Of a DNA stretch of 64,000 nt, positions 19,494-30,202 are shown piece after piece. The translations under genes and the position numbers were made by a program. Under the pieces are notes generated by a model. It worked only from the letters and a program-made list of their open reading frames with translations, did not search any database and had not been told where the DNA came from. The DNA is from Yersinia enterocolitica. GTDB taxonomy: Bacteria; Pseudomonadota; Gammaproteobacteria; Enterobacterales; Enterobacteriaceae. The stretch's first letter is position 1. Each line of letters starts with the position of its first letter. Where the stretch lies: NCBI GenBank assembly GCA_002082245.2, contig NBTC02000002.1, forward strand, positions 3,782,001 through 3,846,000, in the 5' to 3' direction.

Positions 19494-21140
19494 ATGAAAA
19501 ATATTAATCCTAGTCAAACCGCTGCCTGGAAAGCGTTACAGCAACACTTTGAGCAGATGAAAGATGTCACCATCAGCAGTCTGTTTGCCGAGGACGACCA
19601 GCGTTTTAGCAAGTTTTCAGCCACTTTTGATGATCAAATGCTGGTGGATTTCTCCAAAAACCGCATTACCAGCGAAACCATGGAAAAGCTGCAAGCTCTG
19701 GCGAAGGAAACTGATCTGGCCGGTGCGATTAACTCCATGTTTTCCGGTGAAAAAATAAACCGCACTGAAGACCGCGCAGTACTGCATATTGCTTTGCGTA
19801 ACCGCACTAACACCCCGATTGTGGTGGATGGCAAGGATGTGATGCCAGAAGTGAATGCGGTGCTGGCTAAAATGAAACAGTTCTGTGACCGCGTGATTGG
19901 CGGTGACTGGAAAGGTTATACCGGCAAGGCGATTACTGATGTGGTGAACATCGGTATCGGCGGCTCAGATCTCGGCCCTTACATGGTGACTGAAGCACTG
20001 CGCCCGTACAAAAATCATCTGAATATGCATTTCGTTTCAAACGTTGACGGCACCCATATTGCTGAAACGTTGAAACCGTTGAACCCAGAAACCACGCTGT
20101 TCCTGGTGGCATCAAAAACCTTCACTACCCAAGAAACCATGACCAACGCCCACAGTGCGCGTGACTGGTTCCTGTCTACTGCGGTTTCTGTGGAACATGT
20201 CGCCAAACACTTTGCTGCATTGTCGACCAATGCCAAAGCTGTGGGTGAGTTTGGCATTGATACCAACAATATGTTTGAATTCTGGGATTGGGTTGGTGGC
20301 CGTTACTCGCTGTGGTCCGCCATTGGTTTGTCTATCGCGCTGTCGGTTGGTTTCGAACACTTCGAACAACTGCTGAGTGGTGCGCATGCCATGGATAAAC
20401 ACTTCGCCGAAACGTCTGCGGAGCACAACCTGCCTATCCTGCTGGCATTGATCGGCATCTGGTATAACAATTTCTTCGGTGCAGAAACCGAAGCTATCCT
20501 GCCTTACGATCAGTACATGCACCGTTTCCCAGCTTACTTCCAGCAGGGCAATATGGAATCTAATGGTAAGTATGTGGATCGTAACGGTACCCCAGTGGAT
20601 TACCAGACCGGCCCTATTATCTGGGGTGAACCAGGTACTAACGGCCAACATGCGTTCTATCAGTTGATCCATCAGGGCACCAAATTGGTTCCTTGTGACT
20701 TTATTGCACCGGCTATCAGTCATAACCCACTGAGTGATCATCACGCGAAGCTGCTGTCGAACTTCTTTGCCCAGACCGAAGCACTGGCATTTGGCAAATC
20801 ACTAGTTGAAGTTGAAGCTGAATTTGCTGCGGCAGGCAAAACCCCTGAGCAAGTGGCTCATGTCGCGCCATTTAAAGTGTTTGAAGGCAATCGCCCAACC
20901 AACTCCATCCTGCTGCGTGAAATTACGCCGTTCAGCCTGGGTGCATTGATTGCGCTGTATGAACACAAAATCTTCACCCAAGGGATTATCCTGAATATCT
21001 ATACCTTCGACCAATGGGGTGTTGAGCTGGGTAAACAACTGGCTAATCGCATCTTGCCAGAACTGACAGATGATAAAAACGTAACCAGTCATGACAGTTC
21101 TACCAATGCGTTGATTAACCGTTTCAAGAACTGGCGTTAA
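19494..21140 (+). CDS. pgi: Glucose-6-phosphate isomerase
   Basis: Pgi interconverts glucose-6-phosphate and fructose-6-phosphate in glycolysis and gluconeogenesis. It has 548 residues, about the length of the E. coli enzyme (549). Family landmarks include [17 protein letters not shown] (about 150-166), [13 protein letters not shown] (about 208-220), the sugar-phosphate isomerase signature region around [22 protein letters not shown] (about 376-397) and the C-terminal [13 protein letters not shown] with the catalytic lysine (about 508). It is a monocistronic gene with an ATG after AAGAGCGCCGCT and a strong terminator. Divergent from lysC. Confidence 0.98.
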   Translation: MKNINPSQTAAWKALQQHFEQMKDVTISSLFAEDDQRFSKFSATFDDQMLVDFSKNRITSETMEKLQALAKETDLAGAINSMFSGEKINRTEDRAVLHIALRNRTNTPIVVDGKDVMPEVNAVLAKMKQFCDRVIGGDWKGYTGKAITDVVNIGIGGSDLGPYMVTEALRPYKNHLNMHFVSNVDGTHIAETLKPLNPETTLFLVASKTFTTQETMTNAHSARDWFLSTAVSVEHVAKHFAALSTNAKAVGEFGIDTNNMFEFWDWVGGRYSLWSAIGLSIALSVGFEHFEQLLSGAHAMDKHFAETSAEHNLPILLALIGIWYNNFFGAETEAILPYDQYMHRFPAYFQQGNMESNGKYVDRNGTPVDYQTGPIIWGEPGTNGQHAFYQLIHQGTKLVPCDFIAPAISHNPLSDHHAKLLSNFFAQTEALAFGKSLVEVEAEFAAAGKTPEQVAHVAPFKVFEGNRPTNSILLREITPFSLGALIALYEHKIFTQGIILNIYTFDQWGVELGKQLANRILPELTDDKNVTSHDSSTNALINRFKNWR

Positions 21141-21175
21141 GCTTGCGGGCTTAAGCTCTTTGATCCGTGCTTATT

Positions 21176-21204
21176 AGCCCCTTACCCAGTAAGGGGCTTT
21201 TTTT
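21176..21204 (+). terminator. pgi terminator
   Basis: AGCCCCTTA pairs with TAAGGGGCT around CCCAG and is followed by seven T residues. It lies 36 bp after the pgi stop. Confidence 0.92.
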
Positions 21205-21243
21205 CGGCCCGGATTATTTCACCTACTTTCAATGGGAGTATTT

Positions 21244-21651
21244 ATGGCCAAAAATTCGCGTTCTCAATGGATAGCCAAAAATCTACAGCGTTTACTGAAT
21301 GTGGGGTTGATTGCATTGGCCGCTATTTTGGTGGTCTTTTTGATAAAAGAAACCTTCCATCTTGGTAAGGTCTTATTCGTCAATAATCAGGATGCATCTT
21401 CTTACATGCTGATTGAAGGGATTGTAATTTATTTCCTGTACTTTGAGTTTATTGCTTTGATTGTTAAGTATTTTGAGTCGGGTTATCACTTCCCGTTGCG
21501 CTATTTTATCTATATCGGCATCACCGCGATTATCCGCTTGATCATCGTTGATCATGAAAACCCAATCGATACATTAATTTATTCTGGTTCGATATTGTTG
21601 CTGGTGGTGACGTTGTATTTGGCGAATACCGAAAGATTAAAAAGAGAATAA
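21244..21651 (+). CDS. psiE: Phosphate-starvation-inducible membrane protein PsiE
   Basis: PsiE is a small inner-membrane protein induced by phosphate starvation in E. coli; its biochemical role is unknown. ATG 21244 ([14 protein letters not shown]) gives 135 residues (136 in E. coli) and has GGGAG upstream; an ATG at 21232 overlaps that site. Four hydrophobic segments are seen. The most conserved part is [24 protein letters not shown], and IIRLIIVDH and the tail NTERLKRE match the family. It lies 103 bp after pgi and converges on malG. The E. coli genes yjbEFGH between pgi and psiE are absent. Confidence 0.94.
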   Translation: MAKNSRSQWIAKNLQRLLNVGLIALAAILVVFLIKETFHLGKVLFVNNQDASSYMLIEGIVIYFLYFEFIALIVKYFESGYHFPLRYFIYIGITAIIRLIIVDHENPIDTLIYSGSILLLVVTLYLANTERLKRE

Positions 21652-21676
21652 AAATGGCGGCCATTACGGCCGCCCT
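21652..21676 (-). terminator. Terminator after malG/psiE
   Basis: GGCGGCC (21656-21662) pairs with GGCCGCC (21668-21674) around ATTAC. On the minus strand the hairpin is followed by ATTTTTATTC, suiting the end of malEFG, with an ERIC element between it and malG. It may act less well on the plus strand for psiE. Confidence 0.7.
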
Positions 21677-21702
21677 AAAGACACAGTACCAGAGGGAAAA
21701 AA

Positions 21703-21827
21703 TACCCTTCTTACTTGAAATTGTAGCTTTGTTTACTGCACTCTCTCACCCGAATCACTGACCTAAGTCAGCTCATCGGGCTTCACTCGTTTGTTGCCTT
21801 GCTACAATTCCAATTACTTTGGGTATT
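21703..21827. repeat. ERIC element downstream of malG
   Basis: Full-length, about 125 bp: TACCCTTCTTACTTGAAATT at one end, ACAATTCCAATTACTTTGGG at the other, and the central CCGAATCACTGACC/AAGTCAGCTCATCGG. It lies between malG and the minus-strand terminator, so it becomes the 3' untranslated part of the malEFG mRNA. Confidence 0.86.
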
Positions 21828-21856
21828 GGGTGATGAAATTTAGAATGATGATATCG

Positions 21857-22747
21857 TTAACCCTTCACCCCACCGGCCGTTAAGCCACCTACCAGCCAGC
21901 GTTGTGCCAGCAGGAAGACTGCGGTGATGGGAATGGCAGACAGTACCGCAGCAGCGGCGAAATCGCCCCACAGATAGTTTTGCGGATTCAGATATTGCTG
22001 CATACCCACCGCCAGCGTGTAGCTGTTCACATCACGCAATAGCAGTGATGCCACCGGGACTTCGGTGATAGCAGCGATAAACGACAGAATAAACACCACG
22101 GCTAAAATCGGTACCGACAGGGGTAACAGCACCAGTCGGAAAGCTTGCCATGGGGTTGCGCCATCCAGTGCCGCGGCTTCTTCCAGTGAGTTATCAATGG
22201 TTTCGAAATAGCCTTTGATGGTCCAGACGTGCAGGGCGATGCCGCCCATATAAGCAAAAATCACCCCGCCGTGGGTATTCAGCCCGATAAATGGCAGATA
22301 CTGTCCGATACGGTCGAATAAAGCATATAACGCCACCAGTGACAGCACTGCTGGGAACATCTGGAAGATCAACATGCCTTTCAGCAGGGTGCTTTTACCG
22401 CGAAAACGCATGCGGGCAAAGGCGTAAGCGCAGGTAGTGGAGAGCGTGACAATCCCAATGGCGGTAATGACCGCAATCTTGATGGAGTTCCATAACCACA
22501 ACATCACCGGGAACGGCGGTGGGGTTACGCTACCATCAGCGTGAGTCACACTCATACCCAGCGCCAGTTTCCAGTGTTCCCATGAAATCTGATCTGGGAT
22601 CAGGCTACCGGTCGCAAAGTTGCCGGGCCGCAGCGAGATGGTAATTACCATCAGTAACGGGAACATAATCAGCGCGATAAAGCACAACATCAGAAAATGA
22701 GTGCCCCATAGACGCAAACGCTGGGATTTAGGTTGAACCATTGCCAT
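21857..22747 (-). CDS. malG: Maltose/maltodextrin ABC transporter permease MalG
   Basis: MalG is one of the two inner-membrane permeases of the maltose transporter MalFGK2 and pairs with MalF. ATG 22747 ([14 protein letters not shown]) gives 296 residues, exactly the E. coli length, with GGAGG at 8 bases. Six membrane segments are expected. The EAA coupling loop is present as [22 protein letters not shown] (about 190-211), which docks on MalK. The C-terminus GLTAGGVKG matches the family. It is the last gene of malEFG, starting 13 bp after the malF stop. Confidence 0.97.
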   Translation of the reverse strand: MAMVQPKSQRLRLWGTHFLMLCFIALIMFPLLMVITISLRPGNFATGSLIPDQISWEHWKLALGMSVTHADGSVTPPPFPVMLWLWNSIKIAVITAIGIVTLSTTCAYAFARMRFRGKSTLLKGMLIFQMFPAVLSLVALYALFDRIGQYLPFIGLNTHGGVIFAYMGGIALHVWTIKGYFETIDNSLEEAAALDGATPWQAFRLVLLPLSVPILAVVFILSFIAAITEVPVASLLLRDVNSYTLAVGMQQYLNPQNYLWGDFAAAAVLSAIPITAVFLLAQRWLVGGLTAGGVKG

Positions 22748-22760
22748 TTGCATCTCCTCC

Positions 22761-24338
22761 TTAGTCAAAGTTCATTTTGCTGGCTTTCAGATTCAGTATC
22801 GCGAGCGCGCCGACCAGAATGAAAATCAGGGTGGCAATCGCTGCCGCCAAGCCAAAGTCCTGGCCGCCGCCCCCTTCAAAGGCAATACGGTAGGTGTAGC
22901 TGACCAGCAAGTCGGTATAGCCTGCTGGCGTGGTGGTGCCAATCATATCCGGGCCGCCATTGGTCAATAACTGAATCAACACAAAGTTGTTAAAGTTAAA
23001 GGCGAAGCTGGCAATCATCAGCGGTGTCAGCGGCTTAATCAGCAGTGGCAACGTGATACGGAAGAAGTTCTGGAACGGGCCTGCGCCATCCATTGCCGAG
23101 GCTTCATATAAGTCCTCGGGAATCGCTTTGAGTAGCCCCATGCACAGAATCATCATGTAGGGATAGCCGAGCCAGGTGTTGACGATCAAAATCATGCTTT
23201 TCGCGGTAATAGGGTCACTGAACCAGGCGGGCTTGATGCCAAACAGGCTACTTAGCATCAGGTTGATTTCACCAAAGCTTTGGTTAAATAACCCTTTGAA
23301 AATCAAGATTGAAATAAACGACGGTACCGCATAGGGCAGTATTAACAGCACGCGATAAACCGCTTTGCCTTTCAACGAGTCCCATTGCACCACGCAGGCT
23401 AAAACCATACCGACGGCAACGGTCAGTACCACGGTCAGTAGCGAGAAAATAATGGTCCAGATAAAGATGGAGATAAAAGGCTTCTGTATCCCTTCATCAT
23501 GCAGCACCCGCAGGAAGTTTTTCCAGCCGATAGTGACAGTAAAGCCGGGACTGAGTTTTTCGTTTTGCCACTGGCCGTCGGCGTTAATGGCTTGGTAAAA
23601 ACCGACATCAGGGTTTGGCCGATAGATAACCCCGGTTTGCTGATTGAGCAGCTCTTTACCGTCAGCGCCCAGTTTATAGAGCGGGCTGGTCGCTGAAAAC
23701 TGGCGCAGTGAACTCATGCGCAGTTCGCCACCACTGGGCAGCAGTGCCACCAACTCAGCGAGTGCCTGGCGATTCTGAGTAATGATACGCAGTGACGCGC
23801 GTTCGCCGGTCTGTTCAGTGCTGGTGGGGGCGACTGTGATTTTTTTCTCACCCGTCGTATCAAGGCTGAAAGGTGCGGAAATCAGAACAGAGCTGTCATC
23901 AGGGTTGGTAAGCTGCAAACGCCATTGGTTATCACTGGGATAAAGGCCAAAGGTAAAGGTTTTACCGGTCTGAAACTGCCGATCCATTAATACTGATTGG
24001 GCACGCTCAAAGGTTAATTGGTTGGTACTGCTGTAGTTGGTAAAAGCGATAGCGATAGTGCAAATCAGTGGGAACAGCACAAACAGCCCCATACCTGCCA
24101 CGCCGGGATAAACATAGCGCCAGGCATAGGCGCGACGATTGGCAAAGACATACAGCCCCAGACTCACCAAAATTAGCGTCACGATGGCAAAAAGATATTC
24201 ACCCTGAGCATACATCAAGACGATCAAGTAGCAGGTGAATAGACTTAATGTGCCGATAATCAGCCATTTAAGCACATCACTCTGCCACCAGGCGGTTTTC
24301 TTTTTACGACTTTCGAACTCGGTGTGGGATAACTGCAT
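22761..24338 (-). CDS. malF: Maltose/maltodextrin ABC transporter permease MalF
   Basis: MalF is the larger permease subunit of MalFGK2, with the periplasmic P2 loop that contacts MalE. It has 525 residues (514 in E. coli). Membrane segments cluster at about 25-95 and 280-510, with the long periplasmic P2 region between them (about 100-275). The EAA loop is [22 protein letters not shown] (about 412-433). ATG 24338 has AAGGGAATATT upstream. It follows malE across an 89-bp gap holding a strong hairpin and precedes malG. Confidence 0.97.
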   Translation of the reverse strand: MQLSHTEFESRKKKTAWWQSDVLKWLIIGTLSLFTCYLIVLMYAQGEYLFAIVTLILVSLGLYVFANRRAYAWRYVYPGVAGMGLFVLFPLICTIAIAFTNYSSTNQLTFERAQSVLMDRQFQTGKTFTFGLYPSDNQWRLQLTNPDDSSVLISAPFSLDTTGEKKITVAPTSTEQTGERASLRIITQNRQALAELVALLPSGGELRMSSLRQFSATSPLYKLGADGKELLNQQTGVIYRPNPDVGFYQAINADGQWQNEKLSPGFTVTIGWKNFLRVLHDEGIQKPFISIFIWTIIFSLLTVVLTVAVGMVLACVVQWDSLKGKAVYRVLLILPYAVPSFISILIFKGLFNQSFGEINLMLSSLFGIKPAWFSDPITAKSMILIVNTWLGYPYMMILCMGLLKAIPEDLYEASAMDGAGPFQNFFRITLPLLIKPLTPLMIASFAFNFNNFVLIQLLTNGGPDMIGTTTPAGYTDLLVSYTYRIAFEGGGGQDFGLAAAIATLIFILVGALAILNLKASKMNFD

Positions 24339-24390
24339 AATATTCCCTTCGTACTTTGAGTATTGTTATAGTGTTACAGCAAGTGGTGCT

Positions 24391-24410
24391 GGGCACGACG
24401 AATCGTGCCC
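24391..24410 (-). repeat. UUCG-loop hairpin between malE and malF
   Basis: On the minus strand GGGCACGA pairs with TCGTGCCC around the tetraloop TTCG. It lies 18 bp after the malE stop. In E. coli this gap holds REP hairpins that protect the malE mRNA end and make MalE more abundant than MalF; this hairpin is unrelated in sequence but placed alike (functional parallel is inference). Confidence 0.7.
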
Positions 24411-24427
24411 TTTTGCAGGTGAAACTG

Positions 24428-25639
24428 TTATTTGGTAATACGCGTTGCTGCGTCGTTCAATGCCGCTTCAACTGTCTGACGCCCGCTGATGGCGTTCAGT
24501 ACCGCACTGCGGGTGGCATACCAGAAAGCCGCCATTTGTGGAATATTTGGCATGATTTCACCCTTGGTGGCGTTATCCATGGTTGCAGCAATGCGTGGAT
24601 CTTTTGCCAGTTGTTCCTGGAATGATTTCAGTGCCACTGCGCCCAGAGGTTTGTCTTTATTCACTTCAGCCAGACCCTGATCAGTTAACAGGTAGTTCTC
24701 CAGGAATTCAGTTGCCAGTTCTTTATTCGGGCTGGCGGCGTTAATACCGGCAGTCAACACGCCGACGAACGGTTTGGATGGCTGGCCGTGGAAGGTTGGC
24801 AGCAAGGTCACACCGTAATTGATTTTGCTCTTATCAATGTTGGACCATGCCCATGGGCCATTGATGGTCATTGCTGTTTCGCCTTTGTTGAAGGCCGCTT
24901 CTGCAATGGAGTAATCTGTATCGGCATTGATGTGCTTGTTCTTCACCAGATCGACAATAAATTGTAGACCCGCTTTCGCGCCAGCATTGTTCACGCCAAC
25001 GTTTTTCACATCATATACACCGTTTTCGAGTTTGAAGGCATAGCCACCGTCAGCGGCGATAACCGGCCAGGTGAAGTACGGTTCTTGTAGGTTCCACATG
25101 ATGGCGCTCTTGCCATTGGCACGCAGGGTTTTATCCAGCGCTGGGATTTCTTCCCACGTTTTTGGTGCTTCTTTCACTAAGTCTTTATTGTAAATCAGAG
25201 ACAGTGCTTCAACCGCGACCGGGTAACCAATCAGTTTGCCATTAAAGCGAACGGCGTCCCAAGTGAATGGGAACAGTTTATCTTGGAAGGCTTTAGAAGG
25301 GTGTAGCTCAGCCAGTAAACCGGATTGTGCGTAACCGCCAAAGCGGTCATGAGCCCAGAAGATAATGTCCGGGCCATCGCCAGTGGCAGCCACTTGCGGG
25401 TATTTTTCTTCCAATTTATCTGGATGCTCGATAGTGACTTTGATGCCGGTATCTTTCTCGAACTTCTTACCGACTTCCGCCAACCCGTTATAACCTTTAT
25501 CGCCATTGATCCAGATAACCAGTTTACCTTCTTCAATCTTGGCAAAAGCAGAGGAAGAGAGCACCAGCGTGGCTAATGCTGAAAGAGCCAAAACACGTGC
25601 GGTCTTACCAATGCCGGATTTTGTGAAGCTGCGAGTCAT
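24428..25639 (-). CDS. malE: Periplasmic maltose-binding protein MalE
   Basis: MalE binds maltose and maltodextrins in the periplasm and delivers them to MalFGK2; it also serves maltose chemotaxis in E. coli. It has 403 residues. The signal peptide covers about 1-33 (basic start, hydrophobic [13 protein letters not shown], cleavage after AFA before KIEEGK). The mature protein is near-identical in outline to E. coli [48 protein letters not shown] and the C-terminal [11 protein letters not shown] 25639 has AAGGATTGGATT before it. First gene of malEFG, reading away from the divergent control region. Confidence 0.98.
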   Translation of the reverse strand: MTRSFTKSGIGKTARVLALSALATLVLSSSAFAKIEEGKLVIWINGDKGYNGLAEVGKKFEKDTGIKVTIEHPDKLEEKYPQVAATGDGPDIIFWAHDRFGGYAQSGLLAELHPSKAFQDKLFPFTWDAVRFNGKLIGYPVAVEALSLIYNKDLVKEAPKTWEEIPALDKTLRANGKSAIMWNLQEPYFTWPVIAADGGYAFKLENGVYDVKNVGVNNAGAKAGLQFIVDLVKNKHINADTDYSIAEAAFNKGETAMTINGPWAWSNIDKSKINYGVTLLPTFHGQPSKPFVGVLTAGINAASPNKELATEFLENYLLTDQGLAEVNKDKPLGAVALKSFQEQLAKDPRIAATMDNATKGEIMPNIPQMAAFWYATRSAVLNAISGRQTVEAALNDAATRITK

Positions 25640-25845
25640 AATCCAATCCTTTTATCCAATTTTGTGGGTATCGACTTTCTTGTGAATCATTAGCTGCGAA
25701 TTCTGTAGCCCATTTTCAGGCTGGTGTAGCCGTGAATCACTAAGTGAGGAGGGTGTGGCAGCGCTGCAAAAAATGTTGGGCTGCAAATTATTTATTACAC
25801 TGACCAAAACACTACGCCGACATATTGAGTCACAACCGGATATAC

Positions 25846-25855
25846 CATCATCCTC
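25846..25855 (-). promoter_or_regulatory. Candidate MalT box, malE side
   Basis: The minus strand reads GAGGATGATG, 8 of 10 to the MalT decamer GGGGA(T/G)GAGG with an intact GGATGA core. A weaker plus-strand match, AGTGAGGAGG (8 of 10), lies at 25743-25752. Confidence 0.5.
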
Positions 25856-25883
25856 CCCCCCTCTACGCCCCCCAGCAGGTTAT

Positions 25884-25899
25884 TGTGACCCAGTTAACA
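25884..25899. promoter_or_regulatory. Candidate CRP site in the mal control region
   Basis: TGTGACCCAGTTAACA matches the CRP consensus TGTGA-N6-TCACA with one change in the second half. It lies between the MalT boxes at 25846 and 26005, the arrangement expected for MalT/CRP co-activation. A weaker CRP-like match is at about 25947-25963. Confidence 0.6.
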
Positions 25900-26004
25900 C
25901 TGCTGCCTATTCTGTGGTGTCAGACACATTAATGCAGGTCGAAATTTGCAAGCCAGATCACGTATTTGTCTTTCCAGTGGAACTTCTGCCCACGCGGGTC
26001 GTTC

Positions 26005-26027
26005 CCTCATCCTCCCATCTCCTCCCC
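26005..26027 (-). promoter_or_regulatory. Pair of MalT boxes in direct repeat
   Basis: On the minus strand GGGGAGGAGA (26018-26027) and GAGGATGAGG (26005-26014) each match the MalT decamer GGGGA(T/G)GAGG at 9 of 10. They are in the same orientation, 13 bp apart start to start. Confidence 0.7.
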
Positions 26028-26355
26028 CATGAAAAACTTTGTTACGGATGATTACCAAATAGTGCCACTCGCGCACTATCGGCAGCATTGAAACACCGTC
26101 GCCAACAAAATGTGGTTGTTCGGTTAATTATCACCCAGACAGATCAGCACCTTGAAGCGTTAAGCAATGTGCAGCCCTATACTCAGGCCGCGACGTCGTC
26201 CGAGGCAACCTGCTCTAAGCATGGCGGTACGACGCGTAGTGCGAGAGTCATCAGGGGCTGGGAGTAATCGATGGGTTATGCCGGGGTTTGCTTCCGCCAT
26301 TTTTCTTCATTCAGGTTCATATGAAAAGTTGTTTGCGTAAGCAAAGGAGTAACAG

Positions 26356-28814
<2,459 letters not shown>

Positions 28815-28824
28815 CAGCATGATG

Positions 28825-28856
28825 CAGCCGCCCTTTGGGGCGGCTGTTTGATTGTT
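28825..28856 (+). terminator. Hairpin after lamB (terminator or attenuator)
   Basis: CAGCCGCCC pairs with GGGCGGCTG around TTTG, followed by TTTGATTGTTT. It could reduce read-through into malM, matching lower MalM demand; malM has no other obvious promoter. Confidence 0.7.
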
Positions 28857-28876
28857 TAAACAAGAAAAGTGAGATG

Positions 28877-28930
28877 CCCTAAATAATTCGAGTTGCAGCC
28901 AACGCCCATGCAGCTTGAAGTATGACGGGG
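28877..28930. repeat. Internally deleted ERIC between lamB and malM
   Basis: Only the two ERIC ends remain, fused: CCCTAAATAATTCGAGTTGC then AGCCAACGCCCATGCAGCTTGAAGTATGACGGG. The same end sequences flank the complete copy at 39558-39735, which shows that the central part was lost here. Confidence 0.8.
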
Positions 28931-29000
28931 ATTTGGTTAACTCTGCCGACCTTGCCTGTGCACAGTTAGCGCTGACGCTCAATGTATGAGGGTAATAACA

Positions 29001-29912
29001 ATGAAAAAGAATCTACTGTCACTTTGTCTGGCATTGGCTTTAGGGGTTACAGCACCTCTGGCGGTGCAAGCAGAGTCAACTATTTCTCCGGCGAATGTTT
29101 CTATCGCGCCGACGATCAGTACCGCCACCTTACAGCAGTTACCATGGCAGCCATTAGTGCCACCGACTACGCAGGACATCAAACTGACTGCGGCGAGTCC
29201 ACAAATCTCTCAAGGGAATATTGAAGGGGCTGTTGCCGCTTTTGCTTTACCCGCCGATCGTGGATCGATGGAGATTACACTTAGCAGTTTAGTGACTGAT
29301 AATCAGCTCTTTTCCCCTAGCGTTTTAGTGCTGGACGAGCAAATGCGCCCAGCGGCTTACTATCCATCCAGCTATTTCACTTATGAAAAAGCGGGCATTA
29401 TGACCAGTGATCGTCTGCAAGGGGTGATGAAACTGACCCCGGCACTGGGCCAGAAACAAATTTATCTGCTGGTTTATACCACCCGTGACGATTTAGCAAA
29501 AACCACCAAGTTACTTGATCCGGCTAAAGCTTATGCCATGGGTGTCGGCAATGCGGTACCGGATATCCCAGATCCTATTGCGAAACACACCCCGACAGGC
29601 AACCTGAAAATCAAGGCAACTGCTGAGCAGGGGATGGGCAACGTTATGATTGGCTTAATACAGTCAGCACCGGCTTCGGCTCCAGTCGTGGTCGGCAGTG
29701 CGGTTCAACCTACGCCAGCCGCAGTACCCGCACCGATAAAACCTGCGGAGCCAATGCTGAGCGACACTGAAAACTACTTCAACCAGGCGATTAAAGATGC
29801 GGTGAAAGCCGGTGATGTCGATAAGGCGCTGAAATTGTTGAACGAGGCGGAACATTTGGGCTCAACTTCAGCCCGAAAAACCTTTATTGGTAGTGTAAAA
29901 GGCAAGGGTTAA
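29001..29912 (+). CDS. malM: Maltose operon periplasmic protein MalM
   Basis: MalM is a periplasmic protein of the maltose regulon with no assigned enzymatic role. ATG 29001 (MKKNLLSLCLALALG) gives 303 residues (306 in E. coli) and follows GAGGGTAATAACA. The signal peptide runs to about residue 24 (VQAE). Family blocks include YPSSYFTYEKAGIMTSDRLQ, LLDPAKAYAMGVGN and the C-terminal helix DVDKALKLLNEAEHLGSTSARKTF. A Pro/Ala-rich linker (about 205-240) separates the two parts. Last gene of malK-lamB-malM. Confidence 0.95.
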   Translation: MKKNLLSLCLALALGVTAPLAVQAESTISPANVSIAPTISTATLQQLPWQPLVPPTTQDIKLTAASPQISQGNIEGAVAAFALPADRGSMEITLSSLVTDNQLFSPSVLVLDEQMRPAAYYPSSYFTYEKAGIMTSDRLQGVMKLTPALGQKQIYLLVYTTRDDLAKTTKLLDPAKAYAMGVGNAVPDIPDPIAKHTPTGNLKIKATAEQGMGNVMIGLIQSAPASAPVVVGSAVQPTPAAVPAPIKPAEPMLSDTENYFNQAIKDAVKAGDVDKALKLLNEAEHLGSTSARKTFIGSVKGKG

Positions 29913-29944
29913 ATCCCGGCACTGCCGAATATGGCTAGATGGTT

Positions 29945-29968
29945 GGTGCGCTTTGGCGCACCTTTTTT
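29945..29968 (+). terminator. malM terminator
   Basis: GGTGCGC pairs with GCGCACC around TTTG, followed by six T residues. Ends the malK-lamB-malM operon. Confidence 0.92.
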
Positions 29969-30202
29969 CGTTGGGTCTTATATACAGCTACTGCCGCTCG
30001 CAACGCCTCGTTTTGCTATTGGTTATCTTCGCGACACCTTGTTTTGGTTAATTCTGCTTTAAATCTCAAACTCACTTATTTAGTTTTTTGCTAGAAAGAA
30101 AAAGATTAAATGAGAATTTAAAAGGCATGCGATTGAGCTTGCGCCGATATCATAAATTGAATGACGGTTTATTGTTTATCCATTCAAATTAAGGTGCTAT
30201 TG

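Larger units (their letters stand above)
25640..26355. promoter_or_regulatory. Divergent malE-malK control region (716 bp)
   Basis: This region separates malEFG from malK-lamB-malM. It contains MalT-type boxes and at least one good CRP site, listed separately. The gap is over twice the 271 bp I recall for E. coli. The malK-side part (about 26060-26340) shows no clear site, giving malK either a long leader or a second control segment. A 98-codon frame at 25755-26051 lacks a ribosome-binding site and codon character, so I treat it as chance. Confidence 0.8.

Noticed and set aside
25755..26051. 98-codon frame in the mal control region
   Set aside because: It covers the MalT and CRP sites, lacks a ribosome-binding site and resembles no protein I know.
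29970..30202. Type III chaperone or immunity gene beside the kinase gene
   Set aside because: The upstream 230 bp are A+T-rich and non-coding, and the downstream neighbour is ubiC.
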